The notes beneath the pieces were generated by a model. It saw only the letters and a program-made list of their open reading frames with translations. It was not told where the DNA came from and did no database searches. DNA of 64,000 nucleotides from Tetrahymena elliotti 4EA (taxonomy: Eukaryota; Ciliophora; Oligohymenophorea; Hymenostomatida; Tetrahymenidae), in the NCBI GenBank assembly GCA_000231825.2, contig JH720307.1, positions 1,140,880-1,204,879 of the forward strand. Direction: 5' to 3'. Numbering within the stretch: position 1 is the first letter of the stretch; each line of letters begins with the position of its first letter. A program made the position numbers and the translations under genes. This document shows positions 25,356 through 38,250 of the stretch, in pieces.

Positions 25356-26672
25356 TTTTTTCCATCTCCTATATGAAAAGCAATAAGGAAATGATATTAA
25401 CTGATAAATTAAAAATTTTTTGAAATGCAAAAATTATTTTTGCTCTTACAAACTTTATATTTAGAAATTTTATAATCAAATACTATTTCTTAAATATTTA
25501 TTAGGTACAATAAAAATATCTTTGTTTAAAATATGCATTTTGTTTTAGTTTTTATTTATTATAGAAGTAAAATTAAAAACTCATTTCACCAAAAAATTAA
25601 TCAATTAATTAATTAATCAGAAAATAGTATTTGAGTATTTTATAAAACTAACAAATATCCACTAAAAAAATGAATAAATATATAAATAGTAAAAGTAAAA
25701 TTTATTTTTAACATGAATTTTAAAGTAAAAATATACATATTTATGTCTAATTTTAATAAGATTAATTTACTTTTAGAATTTTAAAATAAAAATAAATTAA
25801 ATATTATTAGTTTTTGTTATTAAAGATTAAAGTGAGAGAATTTTAAAAGAAAAACTTCTTAATGTTTTGATAAAACAAAGTAAATTCATTCCTCTTTACA
25901 TTTTAAATGGAATTTTAGAATTTACCTATTAGGCCAAATAAAAGGATTATAATTCAAGTTGAATATTATTATGAAAAGAAATAATCTTGTTACAATTAAA
26001 TTCTCCATAAAATTATCAGTAGAATTGAAAATTTAAATTAAAAATTTTTAACCATAAAGATATTTTATTATTATTACTTAAATGAATACATTTCATTTTT
26101 AATATAAAAGGCAATGTAAGGTTGAATTTGTCTATTTTTTTTAATTATTAATTGGATTAGAAAAGCATAATTAGAGACAAAAATTTCTTAATACATTAAA
26201 ATAATCTTATCTAAAAATAGTTGCTACCATTCTAAAATACAAACGAAACTTACTTTTTAAGCTAATTTTAAAAGATTAGCTCGTTTTTAAAGTAAAATAA
26301 AGAAAAATAATCTAATTATTACCAAGTTATCAAAAAAAATATTAAAAAAGTTGATAAAAAAATAATAATTAAAATTGAAAAAGATAATTAGAAGCATATC
26401 TTAAATGAATTCATTTCCTTTTTATTTTTAAAGGGAATTTTAAAATTTAATTGCACATATTAATGTTGGATTTAAGTAAAAACTCTAAATTTGGTTATTA
26501 TTTAAATGCTTCAATTATAATATAGTGTTAGTAAAAAAATTATAAAATAAATTTAGTAAATTTATTGTAAATTTTATATATAATAACTTGAAATGTGTTT
26601 ATTTCTATTATTAATATTTGTTAAAATTAAATTTATATTTTTTTTAAATTATTGCTAATTTAAATCCATTTT
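25356..26672. other. convergent intergenic spacer
   Basis: Lies between the 3' ends of the PLC-like gene and the C45-like gene. It is AT-rich with no coding exon seen. An ATTA/AATT tetranucleotide tract lies at 25596-25619. Poly(A) signals cannot be distinguished from the background A-richness. Confidence 0.5.
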
Positions 26673-28775
26673 TCAATAAACTCCTTATTCAGTAGCAGAA
26701 GTAGCTTTGAATAAAGGACCAAATTAGATTCTGATTGGACTTCTTTCATAGGCGTTTTCATTATCTCCAAAGGAGTATGAAACCCAAATTTCTTGGTTTA
26801 CAAAATCAAAAACACATACTTGAGCGTCTCCTGTTTTGTGAACTCCACTTACGACTCTGAATAAAAATTCAGTATCAATTTAACCATAACCATCTTCTAA
26901 AATGCTGCCAAGGCAGTAATCTTATGAAGGTTAAACGTGCTTATCCCAAAACATAATACCATCCATTTGAGGATGAGCAGGAGTATATGTATAGTTCTTA
27001 TCATTAAAAATGTTAACAATCTTTTCTGAATATTCAACACCCAAGAAGCTATTATCAGCCAAAGAGCCAATACCTATTTTTAAATTGATTTTTTTTGATA
27101 AAAGTTATAATATTTAATTTCAAAATAAAGCCAAAAGATTTTTCAATTAGAAAATGCAAGAAAAGTATTAATTAGATGAATTGTAATGAGTAGTTTCTCT
27201 CTAATAAATCACATAATCTTTGCATTTGTTTTTAATGAAATTAGAAGAGATGCCTTAGTTTAATTAAGATATCAAAAATTTCCCAGTTTTTTAACATTAC
27301 TGTGTTTATCATAATACGAAATTCATTTGTTTAAAAATTATAAAAGATTTATTTATTAACAGAAGGATCTTCTAATTCTAATTTTGTTTTTGATGGAATG
27401 ATGAACTAAATAATCATTAGTTTCCTTTATTTACTGATAAGCTAATTAAAAATCACAAATAGAAAGAAAGTCTTCCTTTCGAATTATTTTATTTACCTAT
27501 ATGAATTCTTTAGGTACGTTTGGCTTCATAAATTCTTGCTATAGCATCTGATAAGTTATTTGAGAATTAAGCAGTATCTCTAAAAACGTACATCCATGGG
27601 TAACCGTAGTAAGTATATGGAACAGAGTTACCTGGTAACCAGACTTTTTCTGACATAGCAATACCGTTGGCACTGAAGGCAGTGATTGATCCAATTAAAC
27701 CAGCAAATCCAATGTTAGCAAAGACATTGCTACCCTTTTCAGTAGAGTGATAAACAGTAATCAAAGGATATTTGTTTACAGGAGCATCAGGACTCCAATC
27801 AAGAGCTCTGAGTTATCTAACTACATTATCGACTGTTGCAGTACTCCAAGCACCTGCACATTAAAAAGAAAAAATAAATATTAAATTAGAAAAAGGAAAA
27901 AGAAAGATCAATAGAAAGATTCAAATTAAATCGAAACATCTTTTAATAATTTAAAAAATTTTTATTATCTTATTATTAAGTGTGTATGGATAAAAAATAT
28001 TGCTTTTTGATTAATTTATTTAGATCAAGAATAAGCGTTTGAATTTTTGACCACACTTCACTCATGATCTCCCATAAATAATTAAATCAAAGTCTTATTT
28101 TGTGAAGAGTGAAATAATATTTTAATTTCCTTCATTACTCATTCAATCTGTTTGAATATTTCAGAAAACTAAACTTTTCCCCTTCATTCTTAATGAATTA
28201 ATAATATTTGAAAATCAACATTTCTTAATGAAAAAAATTTTTTTACCAACAATAGAACAAGCAGCCTAAGTTAGTTCTGGGAATAAATTTAAGTGAATCA
28301 AATCCATAATTTTGATTCCTGAAGCATCAGAAATACCTTAAAATTCCTCTTACCATCTCTTATTAGTGTATGGAAGAGTGACAAGGTAGTTCCATTATAA
28401 AGCAGCTTTTATTAAGGGCATAGCATTTGCTTTTTATATGAGCTTGATGATAAATGTTGGTAGTTTAAGATGACTGAGGGCTTCTTCCTTTAACTCATTT
28501 TGAATATATTCAAACATACTTGACATATTTTCTTTCATTTCTTCACCCATGAGAAGACCAGAAGCATAACCCATTTCGTAAGGGGAGCCAAAAACATTTA
28601 AAATGTAAACAGTGTTATTTCCATTTTAGATTAAATATTTTTCTCCATTTTTTACTGATTTAAGGAGCTTAGGAGGAATATCTAACAAAGGCTTGTTATT
28701 GACCTAGCCATTGCAGTTCTGGTATGCTGCAAAAGTGAATGTGCATACTAAAAGAATAAGGAGAAGCTTCTTCAT
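26673..28775 (-). CDS. C45-like Ntn hydrolase (acyl-CoA:6-APA acyltransferase family), secreted
   Basis: Three exons (28775-28247, 27853-27497, 27073-26673) sum to 1,287 nt, giving 428 aa. The introns are long for this window (393 and 423 nt). The protein opens with a clear signal peptide (M-K-K-L-L-L-I-L-L-V-C-T-F), so it is secreted or lysosomal/phagosomal. The family signature is seen as a Gly-rich N-terminal motif (G-S-P-Y-E-M-G-Y-A-S-G), then A-A-C-S-I-V-G-A-W-S-T-A-T-V-D-N with the probable N-terminal nucleophile Cys after autoprocessing, then R-A-L-D-W, which matches the family's R-N-L-D-W. Relatives include fungal isopenicillin N acyltransferase and many protist C45 proteins acting on acyl-amide bonds. 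The true substrate here is unknown. The nucleophile sits about 178 residues in, so a propeptide is expected. A (CT)n tract lies about 220 bp upstream. Confidence 0.8.
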
Positions 28776-31457
28776 TTCAATATTTCTAAAAATTAGATTT
28801 ATCAATTTTAATTTACAGATACTTCTTTATAAATTCTTTTACTTTCAATTACATCTTTTAAAAGCTTTAATTAAGAATAAAATTCGATATTTCACATTAA
28901 TTTAATTACTTTTCTAATAAGATTAAATCTTACGTCAACTGTTTCTCTAATTAACTCATAAAGTTGATTAATAGCTCTATTCAGACTTTTCCCCAGCTCT
29001 CTCTCTCTCTCTTTAATTAAATTTACTATTTACCTTTCATATTAATTCCTAAAAAAATTAAATAAAATTTATCTATGTAAATTAGGTGAATAATATAGAT
29101 TTTTTTATTCTAATGCAAATAAAATGATCACAAGTTTACTGAAATAATCTAAATATCTTCTTTAATAGTTGATTTTTTTAGGATAAAATAGTTTTAATGA
29201 TAACATTCGAACAATTTAAATCATATATATTTTAAAATTTATATGAAAACTCTTCTTTTCAAATATTATTTACTTTCTCTGATTATCGATATTAGAAAAA
29301 GATAAATTAAAACAGAATCTAAAGGAAAAATCTAAAAAGACATCAATTAAATCTCTTCTGGCTAAAAAATATATCATAGTTAACAATCAAAGAATTTTTT
29401 CTTTACAAGCACAATTTCTTAATAATTACAATTGCTTTCTCACACAAAATCCAAATACAATTTTTCAAATTGAATTCTGTTCATTAAATTTATCAATGTT
29501 TCTGCTTCCATAAAATTAATACATGAATTTCCCTTGAAGAAAATTTAATTTAATAACTTTCTCTCTATCTATAGAGTTTACATTATATAAATACTTCTCT
29601 ATTTTTATCTTTTCTTAAATTTACAATTTTTATTGCATCCAAAAAATATTGTTTAAATTAGAGTTTGTTTTATTTTTATAGATTAATCATTTTAAATTAT
29701 TTGAATAAAAAACAATACTTCCTAAAAGAAACAACAACCAAAATAATAAAGATAATTAATATATTTATTCATATTTAATGTTAGATATTTTTTAATACAA
29801 TTACTTTACCTGAATTACAAGCAAAAATTATTCAGAGTAAAAAAATATTTCTATTAAATAACTCTTCAAAACATGTTCAAAACAAGTAAGAGTTATTAAT
29901 AATAAAAATAAATTAATTTACTCACTTATTAGGGAAAATCCTAATAATAATTTTGATTCTCTTTCAAAACTGTTAAAATTAATCTGCATACTTTACAATA
30001 TTTATTGAAGCAATAAGTTAAAATAAGAGAGAAAATAAAAGATCTTCTTTTTATCTAATCAACAAATCAAAAAAGCAACAAAAAAAAATTTGTTTGATGA
30101 TGACTACAAATTAAATAATTTATAATTTTTTTTGAGTTACAATTTTATAAATTTAATTTCTGAGAAGAATGATAAATAAGAGATACTATTTATTGCTGAA
30201 TATTTTTGTAAATTTTTTTATTGGATGATATTTGTATCCAAAAAAATAATTAATATGATCTTCATACAAAAATTCATAATAAATATGAAGATTCTATTTT
30301 TATTTTTTATTAGCACTTAAATTTAAAAAAGTAAAAAAAAATTTCAAGTTTAAAGTAAAAGGAAAAGTAAAATTTGCAAGAAAACTAAAATAATTTATTT
30401 ATTTGTTAGTTTTAAATAGTAAACTTTTGAAAACAAAGTATTATTCTGCATAAGAGATAGTAATATTTATTTAAGATACAGCTAAATCTTTTTTATCAAT
30501 CAAAAATATTTTTATTAAAATTTTTCGTCATCAATCATAAATAATAGGATTTTTATTTAAAAAATTTTTTTAATATTGTTATTTTAATTTTTACTTTTGT
30601 TTTAAAAATTTATTATTTTAAATTAAAAAACTTATAAACAATATTTTTATTCATTGATGCATTTAATAAATAGAAAAAATGAATATATTTTGTATAAGCT
30701 TTAAGTATCTTCTATTTATTTAATATTTCTGAAAGATATTATTGAACAAATTAATAGATAGAAAAAAATTGATTTTATTTCAAAAATAAATTAGAAAAAT
30801 ATTAAAGCTTCATTTTTTTATCTTAAAAAAACAATCTAATTTTTAAGCAAAAAAATTGATTGAAACAAACTTTTAAATCTAAGAATAAACAAATTGAAGT
30901 AAAACATAATAATTAATTTTTCAAAATGATTTTAGAATAAAAATAAAAATTTCTAATCAAAATTTGATGAAGCAATAAAATTAAAAAAATTTAAGGAAAT
31001 AAAAATCTTTAAAATTAATTCAACATTTTTAGCCCAGTAAATTAAGAAGATAAGCAGGAAAATTAAAAGTAAAAAGATAATAAGATTATGTATCATGTAA
31101 GAGTAAGCACTTTATAAGAGGTAATTATTGTGAGTAAATTATTTGTAAATTTTTTGAGTAAATTTCTAGTTTCTGGATAAAATGCTGAGTTTTAATAAAT
31201 GTTAGCATTGAATTAGTTATTTAGTATTAACTTTAATTTACATTTTGTATTTAATTAGTGTGCAAAGTATATTTGCAACTAAAATTAAATAGATTTTTTA
31301 ACTGTAAATTAATTGAAGACAAAAAGTAAGTGTAATTTTTTACTTTACTCTTTATTTCAAAGCTCAGATTTTATTAATTTAATGATATAAATAGTTTTTA
31401 AAATTTTTGTTCATTAATATAATCATTAAAGTCTTTAAAGATATTTTTATATATTAA
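28776..31457. other. divergent intergenic region between two Ntn hydrolase genes
   Basis: A 2.7-kb AT-rich spacer that should contain both divergent promoters. The only compositional landmark is the (CT)8 tract at 28997-29012. No exon, RNA gene or repeat pair was recognised in the rest. Confidence 0.5.
28997..29012. repeat. (CT)8 dinucleotide tract
   Basis: Eight CT units preceded by CCCCAG. On the coding strand of the downstream minus-strand gene this reads as (GA)8, placed about 220 bp upstream of its ATG. It could be a GAGA-like promoter element or a plain microsatellite. Confidence 0.8.
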
Positions 31458-34432
31458 ATGAACCGATTTATCAAATCCTTAAAAAAGATAATATTTTTTT
31501 CCCTTTTGTTAGCAGGAGTTATCATAGGTGGCTTGTATGTTGTCTTTTCTCCTAAATTATCAGGAGTATTTGAACATAATCATTAAAAATATGGAAATAT
31601 ATAGATTAGGAGAGATGATCATGGAATTCCTCATGTAAAAACTAAAGATTATGACAGCGCATGCTATGGATAAGGATTTGCAACGGCCTAAGATAGATTA
31701 TTCAATATGTATGTAAAGAGAGCTCTTATATAGGGTAAATTATCTGAGTTAGATCCTATTGGCATTAATTCTGACATATTTTTTAGGTATAATTATCTTT
31801 ATCATTACTATTTAACTTTTTTTTATAGAACTATAGGAGTTAATCGTATAGCAGAAAAGGCTATGAAAACTATTTCAAAAGAAGGTATGAACTGCTTGTA
31901 AGCATATTCTGATGGTGTTAATGATTATTATAGTTCACTCTCTATAAAACCTCTGGAGTTTATAATATCAAAGGCTGTTTGGAGTGACTGGACACCATAT
32001 GATTCTGTATGCTACATCAAGTTCATGTAAGAATTAGAATATCTTTTATAAAGATAAATATGTAATCAGACAATAAATATTTATTTAGGTACTTTTTATT
32101 AAGTATGGACTACATGTTTGAGCCTCTAAGAAGCTAGTTAGCTGAGCAATTTGGAGCAGATGAAGCTCTCTTTATGTCTGGAATACATCATGAAAAGTAA
32201 TAATATTAGGTGACTGTAATGAACGATGATGAATTGAAGCAAAGTGGTATATATGAAAAATATTAAAGAAACAGTACAGTAGATATTAATAAAGAGGTCA
32301 AATTCTCTGAAGAAACAAAAAGAAAACTTATGAATTCAACTTTGAGTAATATTTTGTATGATCTTTACTCAAGTAAAATTATTAAAATATTTAAGATTAA
32401 GAGTTGATTAAAATTTGATTAAAATTAATCTAGCTTCTTATGGATCTAATTCATGGGTTATTCATGGAAATTATACTGAATCAGGAAAACCTATACTCTC
32501 AAATGACCCTCATCTTTAAAATAGTATCCCTAGCACTTGGTATTAGATAGAGATTCTCATATGTAAAAGCAGAAAAAAAGAATTCAATTCAATTTATTTA
32601 TTTTTTTTAAATATTTTATATTTGTAGCTGATGAGAATAAAACTGTTCATGGCGCTTCTATGCCTGGTATTCCACTGGTTATGATAGGAAGGACAGATTT
32701 TGCATCTTGGGGTATTACTGTACTTTATGCAGATAATACTGATTTATACATTGAAAAGATTGAAGATAATAAATATTTCCTTGATGGTGAGTGGAAAGAT
32801 CTCAAAACAGTGAAAGAAACTATTAATATTAAGGGAAGAGAGCCTTATGAATTAGAAGTTAAATATACACATAGAGGTCCTCTAATTGATTATACTACTG
32901 ATTTTAATTTTAAAAATCCTTTCTTAAAGCATGGATTAGTCACTTCACTTGCTTTTACAGCATCCTTTGAATTCGAAAACACATTTGATGCATTTAAAAG
33001 TAAAAAATAATCTACAAAAGCCATTTTAAATATTAATTTTGTAAAATAGTTATTATTAATGCAAAATCTACTTAAGAAATAAGAGATAGCTTTGCTAGCT
33101 TATCAGGCCCTGCCTTATCTTTACTATATTGTACTGAAAGTGGAGACATAGGTTACTATGGTATAAGTAGAATTCCATACACAAATTATCCTGAAATGGG
33201 ACCTTTTTTAAAAGACGGAACTACTTCTAAATATGATTGGGTTGGAATAACAAATAGAGATGAAAACCCATAAATTATTAATCCTAAGAAAGGTATATTT
33301 TCTAAATTAAATAACTTATTTTAAAATGTTAAAAATTAAAAAAGGTTATATTGTAGCTGCAAACAATAAGTTTGCAACAAACAATTTAAAGCATCATTAT
33401 TCCATAAGTATTTCATGCACGCCAAGAGCTTCTAGAATAGATGAATTGATATAATAATAAATCAAATCTGGTAAGAAATTTAACACAGAAGATATGAAGA
33501 GAATCATGTTTGATACTTTAGATATTTATGCAAGAGATGTAGTTCCAAGTTTGAATAAATTATTTGATAATTATGGAGCAAAAGTTTTGAATGATGATTA
33601 AAAGCTTATTTAACAAGCAAAAAATACTCTATAGTAGCTAGTAAATTGGGATTTTCACTTTGATGCAAAAAGTATACAAGCCCCTTATTTTGCAGCTTGG
33701 GAATATTTATATTCAAACAAATCCATGCATTCCTTCAATACCACAGCTGAAAATAGAGCTATTTTAACAAAGGGAAGATAGTTCTGGCACTTCCAATTTT
33801 CAAAGATATATGATTGGTCAAGCGGTGTGAGCACTAACTACAATGAATTATGGTGTTAAAACTAGGAAAATAAAAATAAAGGCAATGCTTGTCTTTATAA
33901 TATTTTCATAGCTCTTGCTGAGACACAGTAATTGCTAGATACAAAATATTTATAATCTGGAGTAATTGATTAATAATTTGTATTTTATTTTAAAATAATT
34001 TTCAAATTAAATTTTATAAATTAGAATCCAACAAGAAATTGGGGTAATTTGCATATCAACCATTTCTCTCATTTCCCTTTTAGCAAGTCTATTTTGAGAA
34101 AGGTTTTTCATAGAAGCTTTCCTGGCTTTGGTAATGCTAGAACAGTGGCAGTAGCCATCCCTAATTATTTATATGATTCATTTCATGCAAATCAAGGAGC
34201 TAATTTTAGAGCTATTTTTGATATGAGTCATCCTCATGATAAAAACTATTACCTTGTTGATACAGGTTCTTCAGAAAACGTATTCTCACCTCATTATGAT
34301 GACTAATTAAAAATGCATGAAGAATTTGTTTTTATTGAAATGAAATCTGGTTTCAAAAATTTTAATCAAAATAATAAGAATGTGTTTGACCTAATTTACA
34401 AATAAAATAAAAAAAATAATACAGAACTTTGA
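31458..34432 (+). CDS. penicillin acylase family (S45) Ntn amidohydrolase
   Basis: Eight exons (31458-31786, 31829-32026, 32089-32372, 32434-32562, 32628-32999, 33050-33292, 33345-33961, 34025-34432) sum to 2,580 nt, giving 859 aa, a normal S45 length. A hydrophobic N-terminus ([15 protein letters not shown]) acts as signal or anchor, so the protein is secretory. The alpha part has the early signature R-D-D-H-G-I-P-H and G-Q-G-F-A-T-A-Q-D-R. The autoprocessing site is S-Y-G followed by S-N-S-W-V-I-H-G, making Ser275 the N-terminal nucleophile of the beta chain. Downstream are the family motifs H-G-A-S-M-P-G-I-P and D-N-T-D-L-Y. S45 enzymes hydrolyse amides of beta-lactams, acyl-homoserine lactones or other N-acyl compounds. 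Specificity cannot be read here. All catalytic landmarks I can recognise are intact. Confidence 0.9.
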
Positions 34433-34989
34433 ATGAAGGAAATATTTCTATTTTTTGTGTTTTATATCCAAATTATATGTAAAAAAAATTAATTTTTATG
34501 GTTGATTTAAAGTTTTTATTTGAATTTAAGTGGTATTTTTTGTAAATTCATTAAATTTTTTGATTGAAATCATTATTTTTAAAATATCTAATAATTTGTA
34601 TGAGGATTTGATAATAAATAAAAATTGTGAGGGTTTTTAAGTGTAAATATTATTTTACACAAGCAATTTTAAAGTGATTAAAATTGAATTAATTAAAGGT
34701 TTTAGTGGAAGTACCCTTCCTTTACAGATTTAAGAATTATTGGTTTGACAAAAATAAATTGAAATTTTTTTAATTTTATTAAATAAATTTTGTTTGATAT
34801 AAAAATCAATAAAAACAATATATCCTTTAATAATAAGTAAAGCCACAAAATTGAATAACTTTATTTTTAATTAATTACTTTTTTTAGTGATTAATATTAA
34901 CCTATAAACTTAGAGGCAAAGATAAAAAGTACTGATATTAACACTATTTATATATTTACATAGATAAAAAATTATTAGACTAAAAGCAT
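34433..34989. other. short spacer between tandem plus-strand genes
   Basis: About 560 bp of A/T-rich sequence containing the 3' flank of the S45 gene and the 5' flank of the next gene. No further element recognised. Confidence 0.5.
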
Positions 34990-37548
34990 ATGTAGAGTTC
35001 ATCTCAAAAGCAGATCCACATTTAAATATAACAAAATGTAGAACCTTCTCAAAAGGAAATAGGTGAATAATTGAATAACAGTTAAATTAGCTAAAATTTT
35101 CAATTATTATATAAAAAAGATGCGACAACAATAAGTCTACTATCGCCGAATTAAAAGAAAGGAACAAACCTAGCAAGTGTTACTCAAATAAGTAAGTTAC
35201 TTGATGATTATGGATAGTATTTAAATCTCTAAACATCAAAACTAAAGTCTGTGCAAGCTTCTAAGAACAATTTGCAGTAGCCAATTAAAAAAGTTTTCGA
35301 AAACATGATCAGTCCTCTTCCGAATCAATATTCACAAATATAATATAATTTTAATTAATTATTACAGTAAAATGGGCCAAGAAAAAAGTTTAGAAGTAAC
35401 TCAAACCATTAGCCTTCACAAAAAAATAAATTTAATTAAGACATGTGTCAGACAAATAGAAATAATGAAATGAATTAAGATATGATTAGTAGAATTAATG
35501 CAAATAAAATATATCAAACGTTTAATAATTAAGATGGTATGGAAGCAAATGCTTCATCTACAAATTTAGAATAGATCAATTAAACTGATAGAAATGGGAT
35601 TCAATAAGTGAATAAATAGAATTATGAAGTTAAATAAAGTAATAATGTATCCTACTTACCTTTGATCAATTCTCCAAAGATTAAGCATTGTTATCTCAGT
35701 CCAAAAAATAAACTTAAAAGTTTAACAAGAAGAGAATATAATAAATAATTATCAAAAGACTGTGATAAACAATAAGATTCTTCTTAGAGCTTAAAGATCA
35801 TTAAAAGAGAGTAACCAAATGAAATAAAAAATTTAAGAAATTAAAATGCCTATAAAAGAGATATTTATTTAAATAATGAAATATTTAATGAATAAGATGA
35901 TTTTTATAAATTGAGTAACACATCACCAATTTAAAGCACAAGACAATATTCTCAAAATAGCCCAAATTAATAAGGGTATTCTAACCTTTTAAAGTAAAAC
36001 ACTAAGGTCTGTTAGCAATTTATTGTTCCAAAAATAAAATATAAATCTTATTCTTCAAACAAAAACAAGAAGCATGAATATGAAAATTCAGAAGAAAATA
36101 GTAAAGATGAAATAAATTCTTTTTAACAATCTCTTGCTAATCAATAAGATCCTAGTAATTTTAATTTTATTAATCTTTCTGGGGGAAATTCCATATTTGC
36201 CAATTCAGCTCTTTCTTCTCCTAAAAGGAAGGAAGAAGAATATTTTGATGGGTTTTTACTCAAACAATATAAAGAAAGGCCTAATAAAAGTATGAATAAA
36301 TCTAGAAATAACTAAGTTAGTAGGTTCTTACCACAAATAAATTCACCAACAAACCTTTAATAAGGGGATAGTTAGACAATAGGAAGCTCAAATAACTAGC
36401 CTACATTGATCTAAGAGTAAATAAAATAGTCAAAAGATATTTATGGGAAAAAGTATTTTAAAAATTTAAAGATTGAAAGTTTAATAAAAGAGTATGAAAA
36501 AAGGAGTATCAAGAGCATATTTGATTTGCATATCCCACTTTCAGCTAAAAGGAATAAGTAGGAAATCAACAATGCCTTGGAAGAAAAGAAGTAAAAAGAA
36601 TAAAAATAATTGTCTTAAAACTAATAAAATAAAAGGAGTAAAAGTGATATTTTAAAAAATAACAAAGATAATGAGTAAAAAGCTATACAAAATATCAAAG
36701 CTTAATTAAGTAAAAGTGCACTTACAAATAAATTAGAACAAGATCTCAAGAATTTTAGAGAGAGAACAAAAAGCAGTCTTATTAAAGGATACTAAGAGTT
36801 CTTTTAAAATGATTTTAAGATAGATTCTTAATCTGTAGTGTAAGGTTAAGCTATTTAATAGTAAAGTTCAAACCAAAAATAATATTTAAAAAGTAATAAA
36901 AATGATACTTTTATTGAATATGGAATAAGTTAATTTAGTGGATAGAATGTTAACTACTCAAATAACATGAAATATTAAAATACCTATATTAAAAGAGGTA
37001 GTAATTCATTAGATATTGCAATAAACTAATAATATATAAATCCTAATTAAGATATAAGTATTTTAACAAATAAAAGTATAAAATAAGCTCCAAAAATACA
37101 AGATTTCCTAAAATATAATAGTAATAATCTTTATTCTGAAGAGAATGATATTTTGGATAATTTTCTCAAAAATATTAAGAAAAAATAAGTTAAAACTTTA
37201 GAAACTCAAAATTCTTCACATCAATCACCTATTAGATCAGACCCTAAACAGTATTTAATACTTAAGCCAATTTAACCAGAAACTTTATAATAAAATGATT
37301 AGGAAAAATTAGATCCTTAATCTATTTAAGAAAGTGATGAAATAAATAAAGATTAAAATGAATAAAAAATTAGTTACATTTAACCAAACTCTACAACTTC
37401 TAAACAAAAAAATAAAAAGAAAAAATGGAACTTTAATTAAAAGACAGTTGGATAAGAAAATATTAATTATGGTACCTATGAAATTAGCAATGGAGGATGG
37501 GAAACAAAAACAAATAGTAACTTTGATTAACTGTATAGTTTATTTTGA
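34990..37548 (+). CDS. intronless Q/N/K-rich low-complexity protein, 852 aa
   Basis: A single unbroken frame of 853 codons from ATG at 34990 to TGA at 37546-37548, with TAA/TAG glutamine codons throughout. Nearly the whole product is rich in Gln, Asn, Lys and Ser, with short SP-containing motifs such as S-P-K-N-K-L-K-S and S-L-L-S-P-N. A more ordered basic helix lies near 36430-36600 (E-S-L-I-K-E-Y-E-K-R-S-I-K-S). No signal peptide, membrane span or known domain is visible. The many Ser-Pro and basic sites would suit a phosphorylated cytoskeletal or nuclear protein, but that is inference. Absence of any intron over 2.5 kb contrasts with most of its neighbours. Family not recognised. Confidence 0.75.
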
Positions 37549-38250
37549 TAAGTTTTACTTCTGCCGCAAGTACTCCCTATAAAATTACAATTCATAATTA
37601 TAAATGAAAAAAATATTTCAAATTTAACAATTTTAAAATTATTTATTTATATTATCTATCTCTTTCAAAAATAATAAATTACATCAAAAACCTACAGATA
37701 ATTTATTTTTAATAATTAAATTAAAAAATATGTCCAAAGATAGATATCGAAAAAAAATCAAACTTCAAATTCCTAATTTTTGATTTTGATTTTTAAAATT
37801 TTTATTTATATCTGCCAACATAAGAACACTATCTTTCATATAACTTATTTGTGAGAATAATTTAAAATAATATATCATTTAAATTATTTGCTTACAAACA
37901 TTTTGATTTAATCTAAATATGATTTAAGGGATATAATTATTATATTTAATCTGTAAGATTATTTGAAAATTATCAATTCAAATAAAAATTGCAACACAAA
38001 TTTAAGACATAAATTACTAATCACCATTTCATTAATTCTGAAATTATTTTTTATATCAATTCTATAAAGAGTTGTAAATTTATTAAGTAAATGATATTAT
38101 TCTTCCTTTCTTAGCTTAAATGTAAAGATAAAGACTAAAAACATAAAGTAAATAAAAATTTTTTTCTTATTTATGTAGTAAAACAAAAGAAAATATAAAG
38201 TAAAGATGATTGCCATTAATTAATTGAAATAATATATAATATTATTAATT
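37549..38250. other. convergent intergenic spacer
   Basis: About 0.7 kb between the tails of two convergent genes. AT-rich, with no coding or RNA feature recognised. Confidence 0.5.

Noticed and set aside
37358..37582. 74-residue frame near the end of the Q/N-rich gene
   Set aside because: Out of frame with the 853-codon reading frame that covers the same bases and ends at 37548.
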